Assembly (NCBI GenBank): GCA_026707945.1
Contig: JAPOVV010000074.1
Location: 62,001-126,000 of the forward strand
Source of the DNA: Gammaproteobacteria bacterium
GTDB taxonomy: Bacteria; Pseudomonadota; Gammaproteobacteria; Pseudomonadales; Azotimanducaceae
Direction of reading: 5' to 3'
DNA: 64,000 bases
Positions 36,774-46,023 of the stretch are shown one piece after another. How positions within the stretch are numbered: position 1 is the first letter of the stretch; each line of letters starts with the position of its first letter. Made by a program: the position numbers and the translations under genes. Under the pieces are notes generated by a model, which saw nothing but the letters and a program-made list of their open reading frames with translations, had not been told where the DNA came from and ran no database searches.

Positions 36774-37835
36774 ATGCGTTACGAAACTGACGATCTGCGG
36801 ATCAACGGCATGGACGAAGCATTAGCGCCTGAACAGCTCATCGAACAATTTCCCGTTTCGTCGGAATCCTCGCAGCTCGTCTTTGAAAAACGCAATGAAG
36901 CGGCGCACATCATTCATGGGGAGGATGATCGACTGCTCTGTATCGTCGGTCCTTGTTCGATACACGATACGATATCCGCTCTCGAATATGCTGATCGATT
37001 GGCCGATGCAGCTACCACATATCGTGATCAACTGTGCATCTTGATGCGTGTGTACTTTGAAAAACCTCGTACAACAGTTGGTTGGAAAGGGTTAATTAAC
37101 GACCCGCATCTCAACGGTTCATACGAAATAAACGACGGCCTCCAGACTGCACGACAGTTGTTGTGCGACATCGCCGAAAAGAAACTGGGAACCGGCACAG
37201 AATATCTGGACCCAATTACGCCGCAATACCTCGGCGACCTCGTATCCTGGAGCGCGATTGGCGCTCGGACGACAGAGAGCCAGATACATAGACAGCTCGC
37301 GTCGGGATTGTCGTGCCCAGTAGGCTTTAAGAACAGTACGAAAGGCGACGTACAAATTGCAGCGGATGCAGTCAAGTCAGCGCTCAATTCGCACATATTC
37401 CTCTCAGTAACCAAGTCGGGCCACGCAGCGATTTTTTCGACGACCGGTAATCCGGATTGCCACATCATCTTAAGAGGCGGAGGCGGACAGACTAATTACG
37501 ATGAAGCATCGATTAGCGATGCGGCCAAGCGTCTCGCAAAAGCAGCAGTTACTCCTCGCCTGATGGTTGACATGAGTCACGCGAATAGCGAGAAAGAGCA
37601 CAAGCGCCAAATAGACGTATGTACTGAGTTGTGCAAGCAGATTCCGCTACCCGATTCGCACATCATGGGAGTCATGATCGAAAGTCATTTGGTCGAAGGC
37701 AATCAAAAAATTGGCGATGGGACTCAGTTGGTGTACGGGCAGAGTATTACCGACGCTTGCCTTAGTTGGGACGACACAGAAATCTGCTTTGAACATCTAG
37801 CTAACGCTATCGACAAACGCCGAAACGGTTCTTAG
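36774..37835 (+). CDS. aroG: DAHP synthase (3-deoxy-7-phosphoheptulonate synthase)
   Basis: First enzyme of the shikimate pathway, joining phosphoenolpyruvate and erythrose 4-phosphate. The 353-residue class I (AroFGH) form is complete: CIVGPCSIHD near 55-64, MRVYFEKPRTTVGWKGLINDP near 90-110, GFKNSTKGD near 182, SVTKSGHAAIFSTTGNPDCHIILRGG near 210-235, and DMSHANSEK near 265. Which feedback type (Phe, Tyr or Trp) is present cannot be read. It is divergent from the holD-like gene, with 45 bp between, and is followed by a perfect inverted repeat. Confidence 0.97.
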   Translation: MRYETDDLRINGMDEALAPEQLIEQFPVSSESSQLVFEKRNEAAHIIHGEDDRLLCIVGPCSIHDTISALEYADRLADAATTYRDQLCILMRVYFEKPRTTVGWKGLINDPHLNGSYEINDGLQTARQLLCDIAEKKLGTGTEYLDPITPQYLGDLVSWSAIGARTTESQIHRQLASGLSCPVGFKNSTKGDVQIAADAVKSALNSHIFLSVTKSGHAAIFSTTGNPDCHIILRGGGGQTNYDEASISDAAKRLAKAAVTPRLMVDMSHANSEKEHKRQIDVCTELCKQIPLPDSHIMGVMIESHLVEGNQKIGDGTQLVYGQSITDACLSWDDTEICFEHLANAIDKRRNGS

Positions 37836-38349
37836 CCGGCGTCATCTTTAAGCGCAACACAAACTTTGATAACCCGGTTATCAAGTTGCTACTCATCTGA
37901 TACACGCACCGACGTCCCACAATCCTAGAGTGCCGGGCGCACCACTCTTCGCGAAAACCAATTCAACCTTTGACATGGTTTTCTGCTCGAGCTACACAGA
38001 GATCCCCTATCGTTGCGCACGTGAACGAATTAACCGAGCTGCACGGTAATCTGTAGCGAGGGCAGCGAAGAGTTCTTGAAGCTGATGCGTGTTAATCACG
38101 TGAACTCAATTTCGACGTCGCCATTCGGCAAGGTCCAACCACAGTTGGCTTCTACATTCGCGCGTCGGTGAACACCATCGCGTACGGCGAAACCAGTACA
38201 CCCGTTGTTCCAACAGGAGCATGGCGTACCGTCCGATTCAGGACCGTTCAGATCGGGGGTTGGCGTCCTATGACTTTTCGCGTTCGACGCGATCATTGCA
38301 GGAAACGATTCCCAATGATGTCATTTACACTCACCATTGAAATTGCGCC
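37836..38349. other. Gap between aroG and integrase gene
   Basis: Apart from the inverted repeat near its left end, I see no intact gene. A minus-strand open frame at 38096-38296 could give a 66-residue Cys-containing peptide ending GWTLPNGDVEIEFT, but it has no clear ribosome site and no recognised family. No tRNA was found here that could serve as an attachment site for the recombinase that follows. Confidence 0.4.
37866..37884. repeat. Perfect 9-bp inverted repeat after aroG
   Basis: TTGATAACC-C-GGTTATCAA, a perfect 19-base palindrome about 30 bp past the DAHP synthase stop. It is extended on each side by further complementary bases (AAC/GTT) after a one-base bulge. It may be a terminator stem, though no U-run follows, or a binding site. 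It also lies about 470 bp before the integrase gene. Confidence 0.55.
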
Positions 38350-39210
38350 GTGAAAGATCTGAACTACGAGCTGTCGACGATCTGCCGTCGCAATCGCGAC
38401 GGCAGCTACTCCACCCGTGGAACTCGCTACGCCCGTTTACAAAGGCATGCAAACACGCTCCATGAACTCGGATTTTTTCACATGCATGCAACCTCCCTAA
38501 GACCCAAGCACGTTACGGCATTGGTCGAACACTGGATTGCGAATAGCATCGCACCTGGAACACTACAGAACTACATGTCCGATATCCGCTGGTGGGCTGA
38601 GAAAATCGGTAAGACCCACATCATGCATCCATCGAATGGTTTCTACGGCATACCGTCACGAGACCATACACCACGAGACAAGGCACAATTCCTGCGTGAA
38701 GATGCGTTCCTGCGCATCAAGAACGACTACGTACGCACGAGCGTACGACTCCAACAAGCCTTCGGACTACGTCGTGAAGAGTCGATCAAATTCCGACCGA
38801 GCTACGCCGATCAGAAGACATTCATTCGACTCAAAGGCTCGTGGACCAAGGGTGGACGACCACGCGACATTCCAATCGACGAACCGTCTCAGCGCGAGCT
38901 ACTCGATCAAGTCCACGAATTTGTAGGTTCCGGTTCGTTGATACCTTCCGCAGACCTCTACAAGCACCAATCAGTACGTTATGACCACTGTGTGCAACGA
39001 GCGGGATTGAACAATCTACACGGTCTTCGGCATGGATATGCCCAACGTCGATACCTGAGACTAACCGGGTGGTATCCCCCTTCAGCAGGAGGTCCGAAGT
39101 TCTCAGAACTTACGCAGACTCAGCAAAAAATCGACCAAGAAATACGACTAAAGATCAGCCGCGAATTAGGACACAACCGCATCGAAATAACACGGGTGTA
39201 TCTAGGCTAG
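38350..39210 (+). CDS. Phage-type tyrosine recombinase (integrase)
   Basis: A 286-residue site-specific recombinase starting at a GTG. The N-terminal SAM-like DNA-binding domain occupies about 1-105. All catalytic residues are visible: Arg141 (FGLRREES), Lys167 (SWTKGG), His224/Arg227 (HGLRH), His275 (ELGHNR) and the nucleophile Tyr284 in TRVYLG at the very C-terminus. It belongs to the 'integrase domain-containing' group often found on mobile islands. No excisionase, phage or plasmid genes adjoin it, so it may be the remains of a small integrated element or a domesticated recombinase. The enzyme itself appears intact. Confidence 0.88.
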   Translation: MKDLNYELSTICRRNRDGSYSTRGTRYARLQRHANTLHELGFFHMHATSLRPKHVTALVEHWIANSIAPGTLQNYMSDIRWWAEKIGKTHIMHPSNGFYGIPSRDHTPRDKAQFLREDAFLRIKNDYVRTSVRLQQAFGLRREESIKFRPSYADQKTFIRLKGSWTKGGRPRDIPIDEPSQRELLDQVHEFVGSGSLIPSADLYKHQSVRYDHCVQRAGLNNLHGLRHGYAQRRYLRLTGWYPPSAGGPKFSELTQTQQKIDQEIRLKISRELGHNRIEITRVYLG

Positions 39211-39294
39211 AAGCCGACGCGACGTTATCGCTAAGACGTTCGCGAATCGATTATTGAGAACTAAGTTAAGACAGGTCCCGAAGACCGGAAGATC

Positions 39295-39507
39295 TTACGA
39301 AGAGACTGGGAGTCCTGGCGGCGCTTGGGGCGGTTTTCTTGAAATGACGATGTGTTTACTGCGGTTTTTCTCGTCTTGACCCGTTGCACCGGGTTGGACT
39401 TTTTCGATCTTTTTGCCTGATTGAAGATACAGCTTCAGTTTGTCTTCAATGACGTCCGCGGTAAGTATCGTGTTGGTAATGGCTCGTGGGTTAGGCCGTC
39501 GTGCCAT
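39295..39507 (-). CDS. Small hypothetical protein (70 aa)
   Basis: A short basic protein starting MARRPNPRAITNTILTADVI and ending in a Pro-rich tail (RKPPQAPPGLPVSS). A strong GGAGG ribosome site lies 7 bases before the ATG, which supports it as a real gene. No family is recognised. It sits between the integrase gene and the strong terminator of the Oar-like receptor, in the opposite direction to the integrase. It could be a small DNA-binding or regulatory protein of a former mobile element, but that is only inference. Confidence 0.6.
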   Translation of the reverse strand: MARRPNPRAITNTILTADVIEDKLKLYLQSGKKIEKVQPGATGQDEKNRSKHIVISRKPPQAPPGLPVSS

Positions 39508-39572
39508 GAATAGCCTCCAAAATGCGAGCGCTAATTTTAAGGATTCTGATGGCTTGTTGCTAACAATAACGC

Positions 39573-39612
39573 GAAAAAAAAGCGAACGACGGGGTCACAC
39601 CCGCCGCTCGCT
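39573..39612 (-). terminator. Strong intrinsic terminator of the Oar-like receptor gene
   Basis: On the minus strand, a 13-bp stem (AGCGAGCGGCGGG with CCCGTCGTTCGCT, two G-U pairs) and a 6-base loop are followed by eight T residues. It lies 37 bases after the receptor stop codon at 39649. This is a textbook Rho-independent terminator and ends the receptor transcript before the 70-residue gene. Confidence 0.9.
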
Positions 39613-39648
39613 AATTTGTTCAATCGTTTAGATTGTTGATTCGTTCAA

Positions 39649-42600
39649 CTAGAAGTCAAAACGAATACCGAATCGCATCTGGTACACGGATCGCGTTGCA
39701 CTACTGAAACTCGCGTTGTCAGCATCGAAGTCACGGAAACGGTACACACAGCTTTCGGCTGTTGGACACGCCGCACGCGGCGCATCTCCCGTAAGTGCTC
39801 TTGCGCCATCAACGCCATTCGCTGCAACGTCGGCTCGAGTTACCAAATCAGCTTGGATGATGTTGACGGCTCGGAATCTCGGCCCAGTATGGAAAACACC
39901 CCATTCACTGTTCAGCAGATTGAGAACATTCTCAATGTCGAATATGATCTTTGCTCGTCCGTCATCTAAGAAACCCATACCTGGAATCGGTGGGAGCTCC
40001 CACTGGAAACGCAGGTCTATGATCGTTGATGGGTCAGCATCAAAAGCAAACGGTGCTTGAATACCCGACTTGATATTGTTTTCCTCTAAGTAATTGAAGA
40101 ATGCTGCGACATCAACCCTAGACGAGAATACAACGAGCGGGTCGTCCTGTGAAGTCGGGACGTACAGTGGATCGTTGTCATACGGCCCTTCACCTAAACC
40201 CGCCCGACCGAACAATGGATTACGCCAGTGCACGTCAAACACATAGGTGTAACGACTACCAGTTGAGTGTTGCGCGAATACGTCAACGCGTGCAGTCGAA
40301 CCACCGATTTCTCGCTCATATCCAAAACTGCCTTTTATCGCAGACGTAATCTCATAGGGTGATTTGCGTGGCGAAGGGTTGTTACGGTCAAGGGCTTGGA
40401 TATTGCGCCAGTTTGAGATTCCACGAGAAGAAACCCCCTCGATCACTGTGTCAATATCCTGACGAGCATAGCTCAACGATGCGTCAATACCGTTGTCCCA
40501 AGTTTTATTCCACGCGACCGTGAGAATGTGACTGAAACCACCGTCGTAATTCGTCAATTGCGTCAAGTTACCGATATCTAGTGCATCAAGATCCGCGTAG
40601 ATCCGTCGGCCATCAGGCGCTACCCCAAACGGTTTGGTTTCGGGAATTTCGAGATGCGCGAGATTGCGCCAGCCAAAACCATTTTGCGGTGTAGTACCAA
40701 GGTATTGAGCCGTTAACACACTCCCGTCCAAAAAGTTTGATGATCGATACTCGTACTCAGCGCGTAGAGACGTCTTCCAGTCCGAGGGCACTCTGAAGTT
40801 CGGGTCGAGCACGTCAATGGGCGTTCCCGCTGAGTCCGCTACCCTATCAAGGAGCTCCTGCGGTACCGCCGTTGGATTCACGTTGGTTGCACGGCTCAAG
40901 CGAGCAAAGGTTGTTGGAACTTGAAACACGTTTGACGTCCATACTTTTGGATCGCCACCAGAGAAAAGACCATAGCCTCCGCTGAACACCCATTGATCTA
41001 ACGCGGTGGTCCGGAAGCTCAACCGTGGCATGAAGAGACGCTTGCCATCAATATTGTGGTCAGTGCGCTCACCGAACCTGCCGAATACGGCACCGCTAAA
41101 CGCGGGTTGGTCAGACTGCCGGAATTGCTCGTAACGCACGCCAAACGTGACTTCGACCGCGTCATGAATCTGCCAGGTGTCCTGAGCAAAGAGCGTGTGC
41201 TTGGAATACTCCCACGCTGCCGCACCTTCCGCGGCGATGTTGCTCGGTACGTTAACGTAATCAATGCGAGCCGTTCGATTTACGATGGCGTCATAGTTGT
41301 TGAAAACAAATCGTCCTGCGGACGCAGGAACAAACAGATTGAATAGATCAAACCGCTCGTGTTCGTAACCAAACTTGAGAATATGACGATCAAGTAGATA
41401 GTCGCCACTGATAAAGAACTGACTCCGCGTGTCGCTGTAGTCGTTGGCGTGACGGAAACGGTCGCATCCTGCCAAAAGGTCGACCTCATCAGTGATCAAT
41501 CCATCCAATGGCGTGCCAACCACATCGTCAGCGCTGATGTTGTTCAATTCAAGGTGACCTACGCCAGGTCCAGCTCGACAGTTTTGGCCACGTGAGAAAT
41601 CTTTGATGTTCATCCGGGCGGTTGTCGAGAACCGATCGTTCCAGTCCGAAAAGATCTGTGCTGTAACTGACGTCAATTCAACCGGAAAATCGATCCACGC
41701 AGATTCAAAATCGTCTGCGCCTGAGCTTGTGTTTCCTTCTTCCGTCCGTTGATAGGTCAGCGATAGCCGTTGGGTATCAGTGAGGTTCCAATCTAACTTA
41801 GTTAGGATGCGTTCGGTCGTAACGGGTGTAGCCGCGATTGATGGCCGAGATCCTGGGTCGAAACCGTAGGTATCAATGATGACATCACGAAGTGCGTCAA
41901 AGAAACCAGGCTGAATTCCGGCGTTGCGGTCAAAATTGCTGAAGTCAACGGTCCGTGTCGACTCGTACTTATCAAGGGACAGTAAGACGAAAACTTCATC
42001 CTCGACAATCGGTCCACTGATCGTGCCGCCAAACTCGTTCTCCTCGAAATTACCCGGATTGAAACTTCTATCACCGTCATACTCGTCGCCGATAAATCCA
42101 TCGTTCTTCATATAGCTGAATACGGAACCACTCCAGTCATTGTCACCCGATCGAGTCGTGATGTTGACCAAACCGCCGGTGTAACCTGCGCCTTCGACCG
42201 AGTATTCAGACGCGACGAGTGAAATTGATTCGATGACATCGACATTAATCGGAGATCGGTTGGTCGCATATGTGTTATCGCTTAACCCAAAGTCGTCTTG
42301 CTGTAACGAACCGTCGATGGCTAGGCCATTGAAGCGAGGATTAATTCCAGCAATAGACAACTGACCCGTTCCATCGGAGTGCGCCAGTGGATCCTTGAGT
42401 AACGTTCGCAACGCATCGCGCGTAACCGAAGGTTGATTCGAGATATCGGATGAGGTGTAAACCGAGCCCACGCCATTGTTTAGGTCACGCTCGGATATGA
42501 CTCGTGAGGCGGTTACGACGACCTCCTCAACGTCGGCGGGCTGCAGCTGCAGTACTAACGGTATTTGCGCTCCTGCCGAGAAGTGCAAATCAGACAGCTC

Positions 42601-42882
42601 AACTTTTCTGTAGGCTGCAGATTCAACCGTAAGAGTGTAAGGTCCACCAACGCGTAAGCCGCCTTGGTAGAACACACCGTTTGCGTTTGTCGTCGCAACG
42701 GCAGTAGTGCCGGACGGCACGTGTCGAATCGTGATGGTTGCGTTAGCGACTGGGTTGTTTTCACCCGATTCGATTCGTCCATTGATGCTCGAAGACGTAC
42801 TCGACGCAAGAACAGACATAGAGGATAGGACGAAAACGGTAGTAATCGCCACGACCAGTCGAGAGAAGAAACTGGTTTTCAT
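39649..42882 (-). CDS. Oar-like TonB-dependent receptor
   Basis: An outer-membrane receptor of about 1077 residues from the Met at 42882, where a signal peptide begins (MKTSFFSRLVVAITTVFVLS); the frame opens 36 bases earlier. Next comes a carboxypeptidase-regulatory-like beta-sandwich (residues 35-125: SINGRIESGENNPVANATIT), a plug domain with VEEVVVTASRV at its start, and a large barrel ending FGIRFDF. The sandwich domain plus plug is the Oar architecture, used for import of peptides, proteins or large polymers, or for adhesion. It ends at a strong terminator. Upstream 69 bp separate it from the pterin dehydratase gene; promoter elements are not obvious. Confidence 0.92.
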   Translation of the reverse strand: MKTSFFSRLVVAITTVFVLSSMSVLASSTSSSINGRIESGENNPVANATITIRHVPSGTTAVATTNANGVFYQGGLRVGGPYTLTVESAAYRKVELSDLHFSAGAQIPLVLQLQPADVEEVVVTASRVISERDLNNGVGSVYTSSDISNQPSVTRDALRTLLKDPLAHSDGTGQLSIAGINPRFNGLAIDGSLQQDDFGLSDNTYATNRSPINVDVIESISLVASEYSVEGAGYTGGLVNITTRSGDNDWSGSVFSYMKNDGFIGDEYDGDRSFNPGNFEENEFGGTISGPIVEDEVFVLLSLDKYESTRTVDFSNFDRNAGIQPGFFDALRDVIIDTYGFDPGSRPSIAATPVTTERILTKLDWNLTDTQRLSLTYQRTEEGNTSSGADDFESAWIDFPVELTSVTAQIFSDWNDRFSTTARMNIKDFSRGQNCRAGPGVGHLELNNISADDVVGTPLDGLITDEVDLLAGCDRFRHANDYSDTRSQFFISGDYLLDRHILKFGYEHERFDLFNLFVPASAGRFVFNNYDAIVNRTARIDYVNVPSNIAAEGAAAWEYSKHTLFAQDTWQIHDAVEVTFGVRYEQFRQSDQPAFSGAVFGRFGERTDHNIDGKRLFMPRLSFRTTALDQWVFSGGYGLFSGGDPKVWTSNVFQVPTTFARLSRATNVNPTAVPQELLDRVADSAGTPIDVLDPNFRVPSDWKTSLRAEYEYRSSNFLDGSVLTAQYLGTTPQNGFGWRNLAHLEIPETKPFGVAPDGRRIYADLDALDIGNLTQLTNYDGGFSHILTVAWNKTWDNGIDASLSYARQDIDTVIEGVSSRGISNWRNIQALDRNNPSPRKSPYEITSAIKGSFGYEREIGGSTARVDVFAQHSTGSRYTYVFDVHWRNPLFGRAGLGEGPYDNDPLYVPTSQDDPLVVFSSRVDVAAFFNYLEENNIKSGIQAPFAFDADPSTIIDLRFQWELPPIPGMGFLDDGRAKIIFDIENVLNLLNSEWGVFHTGPRFRAVNIIQADLVTRADVAANGVDGARALTGDAPRAACPTAESCVYRFRDFDADNASFSSATRSVYQMRFGIRFDF

Positions 42883-42987
42883 CGGTTCACAAGGACCCCC
42901 CGCGTAAAAATGCCACACACAATTTGTGCGACAAAGTGTGCACTTCGCGTGACAATAGGTTACGTGTCATTCGAAGCATGTCAGGTT

Positions 42988-43308
42988 TTAGTCGGCCGAA
43001 AATATCCCGTCGGTTGCGCGTGCCATGTTGACATCGTTCCCAGTGATGCCACCCGCCGAGTGTGACCACCAATCGACCCGCGCTTCGCCCCACGTCAAGC
43101 TAATGAGTGGGTGGTGGTCTGCCGCTTCAGCAGCTTCGCCGACCTTGTTGGTAAAAGCTAATGCCTCTGCGAAATTCTGAAATGAGAATGTTCGCGTGAG
43201 TCTCGGAGTATCACCGGACGTATCGACTTGCCACTCTGGCAAATCGGTCTGGAGTTGATCCAGTTCACTAGAAGATAGTTGATTGGCGTTCGGATTTGCT
43301 TTATCCAT
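42988..43308 (-). CDS. phhB: Pterin-4a-carbinolamine dehydratase
   Basis: Regenerates dihydropterin from 4a-hydroxytetrahydropterin after aromatic amino-acid hydroxylation. In 106 residues the family core is complete: FSFQNFAEALAFTNKVGEAA, then EAADHHPLISLTWGEARVDWWSHSAGGITGND, with the active-site His pair and the conserved G-x-T-x-x-D. No phenylalanine hydroxylase gene is in the window. It overlaps the solute symporter stop/start by 8 bases and is the last gene of the long minus-strand run, so in this genome the pterin step may be tied to that operon or merely co-transcribed. Confidence 0.93.
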   Translation of the reverse strand: MDKANPNANQLSSSELDQLQTDLPEWQVDTSGDTPRLTRTFSFQNFAEALAFTNKVGEAAEAADHHPLISLTWGEARVDWWSHSAGGITGNDVNMARATDGIFSAD

Positions 43309-45070
43309 GACTCACTTCCGGGCGCACAACTCGAGGTGTTCGCAGGTTATGAACCAAGTCAACAACCTCTTGTCGCGGCGCTTTTGTGCAGTAGCTAACT
43401 ACCAGCGTTACTGCGAAGTTTAACAAGGCGCCTAAGACGCCGATGCCTTCCGGTGAAATTCCGAATAACCAATTTTCAGGTACGTTTGTAAACATCGGTG
43501 AGAACAGCATACCTTTAAACGCGTTTATGTAGAGCGTTGTGAATACCAAACCCGTCAGCATGCCGCAAATCGCCCCGATTCCGTTGACGCGTACACTGAA
43601 AATACCAAGCAGAATGACGGGAAATAGACTCGCGGCGGCAATCCCAAAAGCGAACGCAACGACCTCCGCGACAAACGCCGGTAGATCAAATCCCAGATAG
43701 CCAGCGAAGCAGATCGCGACGGCTGCGCAAATCCGACCGACCATCAGCTCGTGGCGATCCGACATGTTACGGTTAAAAACGCTTTTGACCAGATCGTGGG
43801 ATACCGCTGCCGAGATCACCAACAACAAGCCCGCAGCCGTAGACAGTGCCGCTGCTATGGCACCCGCCGCGATAAACGCAACGACCCAATCTGGCAAACC
43901 TGCAATCTCAGGATTGGCGAGGACCAAGATGTCCCGGTCGATCGTTAGTTCATTCCCTTCCCATCCATACGATTCCGCAACCGGTACGAATTCCTCATTC
44001 GCATCGTTGTAATACTGAATGCGCCCGTCTTCGTTCTTGTCGTCGAACTTGATGAGTCCAGTTTCCTCCCAGGTCTTAAACCATTGAGGACGTTCTGCGT
44101 ACTCTAAATTTGCAGTTGGCACACCGACTTCACCTGTTTGAATCGTAGCGGTCAGATTCCACCTGGCGAGTGATCCAACAGCAGGCGCGGTCGTGTAAAG
44201 AATTGCGATAAACAGCAACGCATAACCCGCCGATACACGCGCATCTCTAACGCGAGGTACCGTAAAGAACCGTACGATGACGTGAGGTAGTCCGGCTGTA
44301 CCAATCATTAACGCCATGGTGATGAAGAACACGTCTGTCATGCTCTTCGATCCGTCGGTGTAGGAAGCGAACCCCAATTCCGTCACGACCTGGTCTAGGC
44401 GGGTTAACAAATAGCCTGAACCATCCGCGAGCTCACTTCCGAATCCAAGCTGGGGAATCGGAATATTGGTGACCTGAAAAGTGATAAAGACTGCGGGTAA
44501 CGTGTATGCGAAAATCATCACGCAGTATTGGGCGACCTGCGTATACGTAATACCTTTCATCCCACCAAACACGGCATAAACGAATACGACAGCCATACCC
44601 GTCAACAAGCCGACCGTCACGTCGACGTTCAAGAATCGCGCAAACACGATGCCGACACCGCGCATTTGCCCGGCAACGTACGTGAACGAAATTACGATCA
44701 GACAAATTACCGCTACCGTACGGGCAATCTGTGAGTCGTAGCGATCGCCGATGAACTCCGGGACCGTGTATTTACCGAATTTGCGCAGGTAGGGTGCAAG
44801 CAACAGAGCGAGAATTACGTAGCCACCCGTCCACCCCATCAAGTAGACGGAACCGTCGTAACCGAGAAACGCGATCAAACCAGCCATGGAAATGAACGAA
44901 GCTGCGGACATCCAGTCTGCGGCAGTCGCCATACCGTTAGCAATGGGTGAGACGTGTTTACCAGCAACGTAGAAATCACTGGTGGAATTCGCTTTCGAAT
45001 AGATCGCGAGACCGATGTAGAGGAGGAAGCTACCTCCAACTACAAAGTAAATGAGTAACTGTTGACTCAT
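43301..45070 (-). CDS. Sodium:solute symporter (ActP-like, SSS family)
   Basis: A 589-residue inner-membrane sodium/solute symporter with about 13 membrane segments. It resembles the ActP / VC_2705 group: FISMAGLIAFLGYDGSVYLMGWTGGYVILALLLAPYLRKFGKYTVPEFIGDRY near 57-110 in outline, FGGMKGITYTQVAQY near 170, and GAIAAALSTAAGLLLVISAAVSHD near 400. A soluble insert of about 80 residues (LEYAERPQWFKTW...ENEDGRIQYYND) interrupts the fold around 320-380. It overlaps the DUF4212 gene by 4 bases, the pairing characteristic of this subfamily. The substrate is unknown: acetate-like or other small carboxylates are plausible. Confidence 0.93.
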   Translation of the reverse strand: MSQQLLIYFVVGGSFLLYIGLAIYSKANSTSDFYVAGKHVSPIANGMATAADWMSAASFISMAGLIAFLGYDGSVYLMGWTGGYVILALLLAPYLRKFGKYTVPEFIGDRYDSQIARTVAVICLIVISFTYVAGQMRGVGIVFARFLNVDVTVGLLTGMAVVFVYAVFGGMKGITYTQVAQYCVMIFAYTLPAVFITFQVTNIPIPQLGFGSELADGSGYLLTRLDQVVTELGFASYTDGSKSMTDVFFITMALMIGTAGLPHVIVRFFTVPRVRDARVSAGYALLFIAILYTTAPAVGSLARWNLTATIQTGEVGVPTANLEYAERPQWFKTWEETGLIKFDDKNEDGRIQYYNDANEEFVPVAESYGWEGNELTIDRDILVLANPEIAGLPDWVVAFIAAGAIAAALSTAAGLLLVISAAVSHDLVKSVFNRNMSDRHELMVGRICAAVAICFAGYLGFDLPAFVAEVVAFAFGIAAASLFPVILLGIFSVRVNGIGAICGMLTGLVFTTLYINAFKGMLFSPMFTNVPENWLFGISPEGIGVLGALLNFAVTLVVSYCTKAPRQEVVDLVHNLRTPRVVRPEVSHG

Positions 45071-45324
45071 TCGACTTCGTCTTCGTCGACATCATGCGTG
45101 CGGTCAAGTCGATTTGCGAGCACCGCATAAACGAAGATGAGCACAACGAAAACGACAATGCTTCCCTGTTGCGCAAACCAAAAGCCCAGCTTGAAGCCGC
45201 CAATCTGAATCTGGTTAAGCACGTCAACGAAAAGAATCCCGCACCCGAACGAAACGATGAACCAGATGCCGAGGAGAATGCCGACCAAGCGCAGATTGGC
45301 AATCCAATACTGGCGATGTTTCAT
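45067..45324 (-). CDS. DUF4212 small subunit of solute symporter
   Basis: An 85-residue membrane protein with two hydrophobic segments (LVGILLGIWFIVSFGCGILF and QQGSIVVFVVLIFVYAVLANRL). The DUF4212 pattern starts YWIANLRLVGILLGIWFIVSF. Members are small partners of SSS transporters of the VC_2705 type. The gene overlaps the symporter start by 4 bases (ATGA), indicating coupled synthesis. It follows the MsrQ-like gene by 6 bases. Confidence 0.93.
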   Translation of the reverse strand: MKHRQYWIANLRLVGILLGIWFIVSFGCGILFVDVLNQIQIGGFKLGFWFAQQGSIVVFVVLIFVYAVLANRLDRTHDVDEDEVE

Positions 45325-45330
45325 GCTGTG

Positions 45331-45984
45331 TTACACCGCCTTGACGGTCTGACTTCGCTTGCGAGTTCGGATTGTATTGACGATTCTTTCTGCGAAGAGG
45401 AGGATGAGGATCGCGCCGTAGAGGGCTGACTCCTCGAACGTCGCTCGCTCTAGCCAAAACAGGTGTATCCACGCGGCGATCGCAGCAACGTAAACGAGTC
45501 GATGCAGTCGATTCCAGTTCTGACGTAACCTTCGCCGCCAGCCGCGCGTGGAAGTAATGGCTAGAGGGATCAGAGAACATAGCGCGGTTAACCCGGCGAT
45601 GATGTAGGGTCGCTCAGTGAAGTCGCTCAGGATCACCATCAGATCGACGCGCGCCAGTAACAGTACATAGCTGGAAACGTGTAGACAAACCATGGCAAAC
45701 GTCCACAGTCCCGCCATCCGCCTAAACTGGATCAGAACAGGTTTGCGTGTGATTCGTGCAAGCGACGAAATAAATAACGTAAACCAGAGCAGACGAATAG
45801 ACCAGATGCCCAGATGATCAACGATCGCATCCTCTGGATCAGCGCCGAGTCCCAGTGTAGGTGCAGCTAGTTCGACGCGAATGTCGTTGACTAGGATCGC
45901 AAGCGGTATCGCAAGGACGCACCATAAAACGACCTTCGTCAATCTGAATCGAGGAAGTTTCAAGCGTACCTTCGACTCATGCAT
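45331..45984 (-). CDS. MsrQ-like ferric-reductase transmembrane heme protein
   Basis: A 217-residue inner-membrane protein with six hydrophobic segments and the MsrQ/YedZ pattern: LGADPEDAIVDHLGIWSIRLL, FRRMAGLWTFAMVCLHVSSYVLL, ERPYIIAGLTALCSLIPLAITS and WNRLHRLVYVAAIAAWIHLFW. Conserved His residues in the LH and HR pairs are the likely heme ligands. MsrQ normally passes quinone electrons to periplasmic MsrP, which repairs methionine sulfoxide. No msrP gene is beside it; instead it is embedded between an SDR gene and a solute symporter, so it may serve a different electron acceptor or an msrP encoded elsewhere. Confidence 0.88.
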   Translation of the reverse strand: MHESKVRLKLPRFRLTKVVLWCVLAIPLAILVNDIRVELAAPTLGLGADPEDAIVDHLGIWSIRLLWFTLFISSLARITRKPVLIQFRRMAGLWTFAMVCLHVSSYVLLLARVDLMVILSDFTERPYIIAGLTALCSLIPLAITSTRGWRRRLRQNWNRLHRLVYVAAIAAWIHLFWLERATFEESALYGAILILLFAERIVNTIRTRKRSQTVKAV

Positions 45985-46023
45985 CGCCCATTCGCGGGAA
46001 TCGAGCGATTCCCTTGGTTGTCT

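Noticed and set aside
38096-38296. Minus-strand open frame of 66 codons between aroG and the integrase gene
   Set aside because: Some protein-like ending but no ribosome site, no family and no partner gene; kept only as a remark in the gap description.
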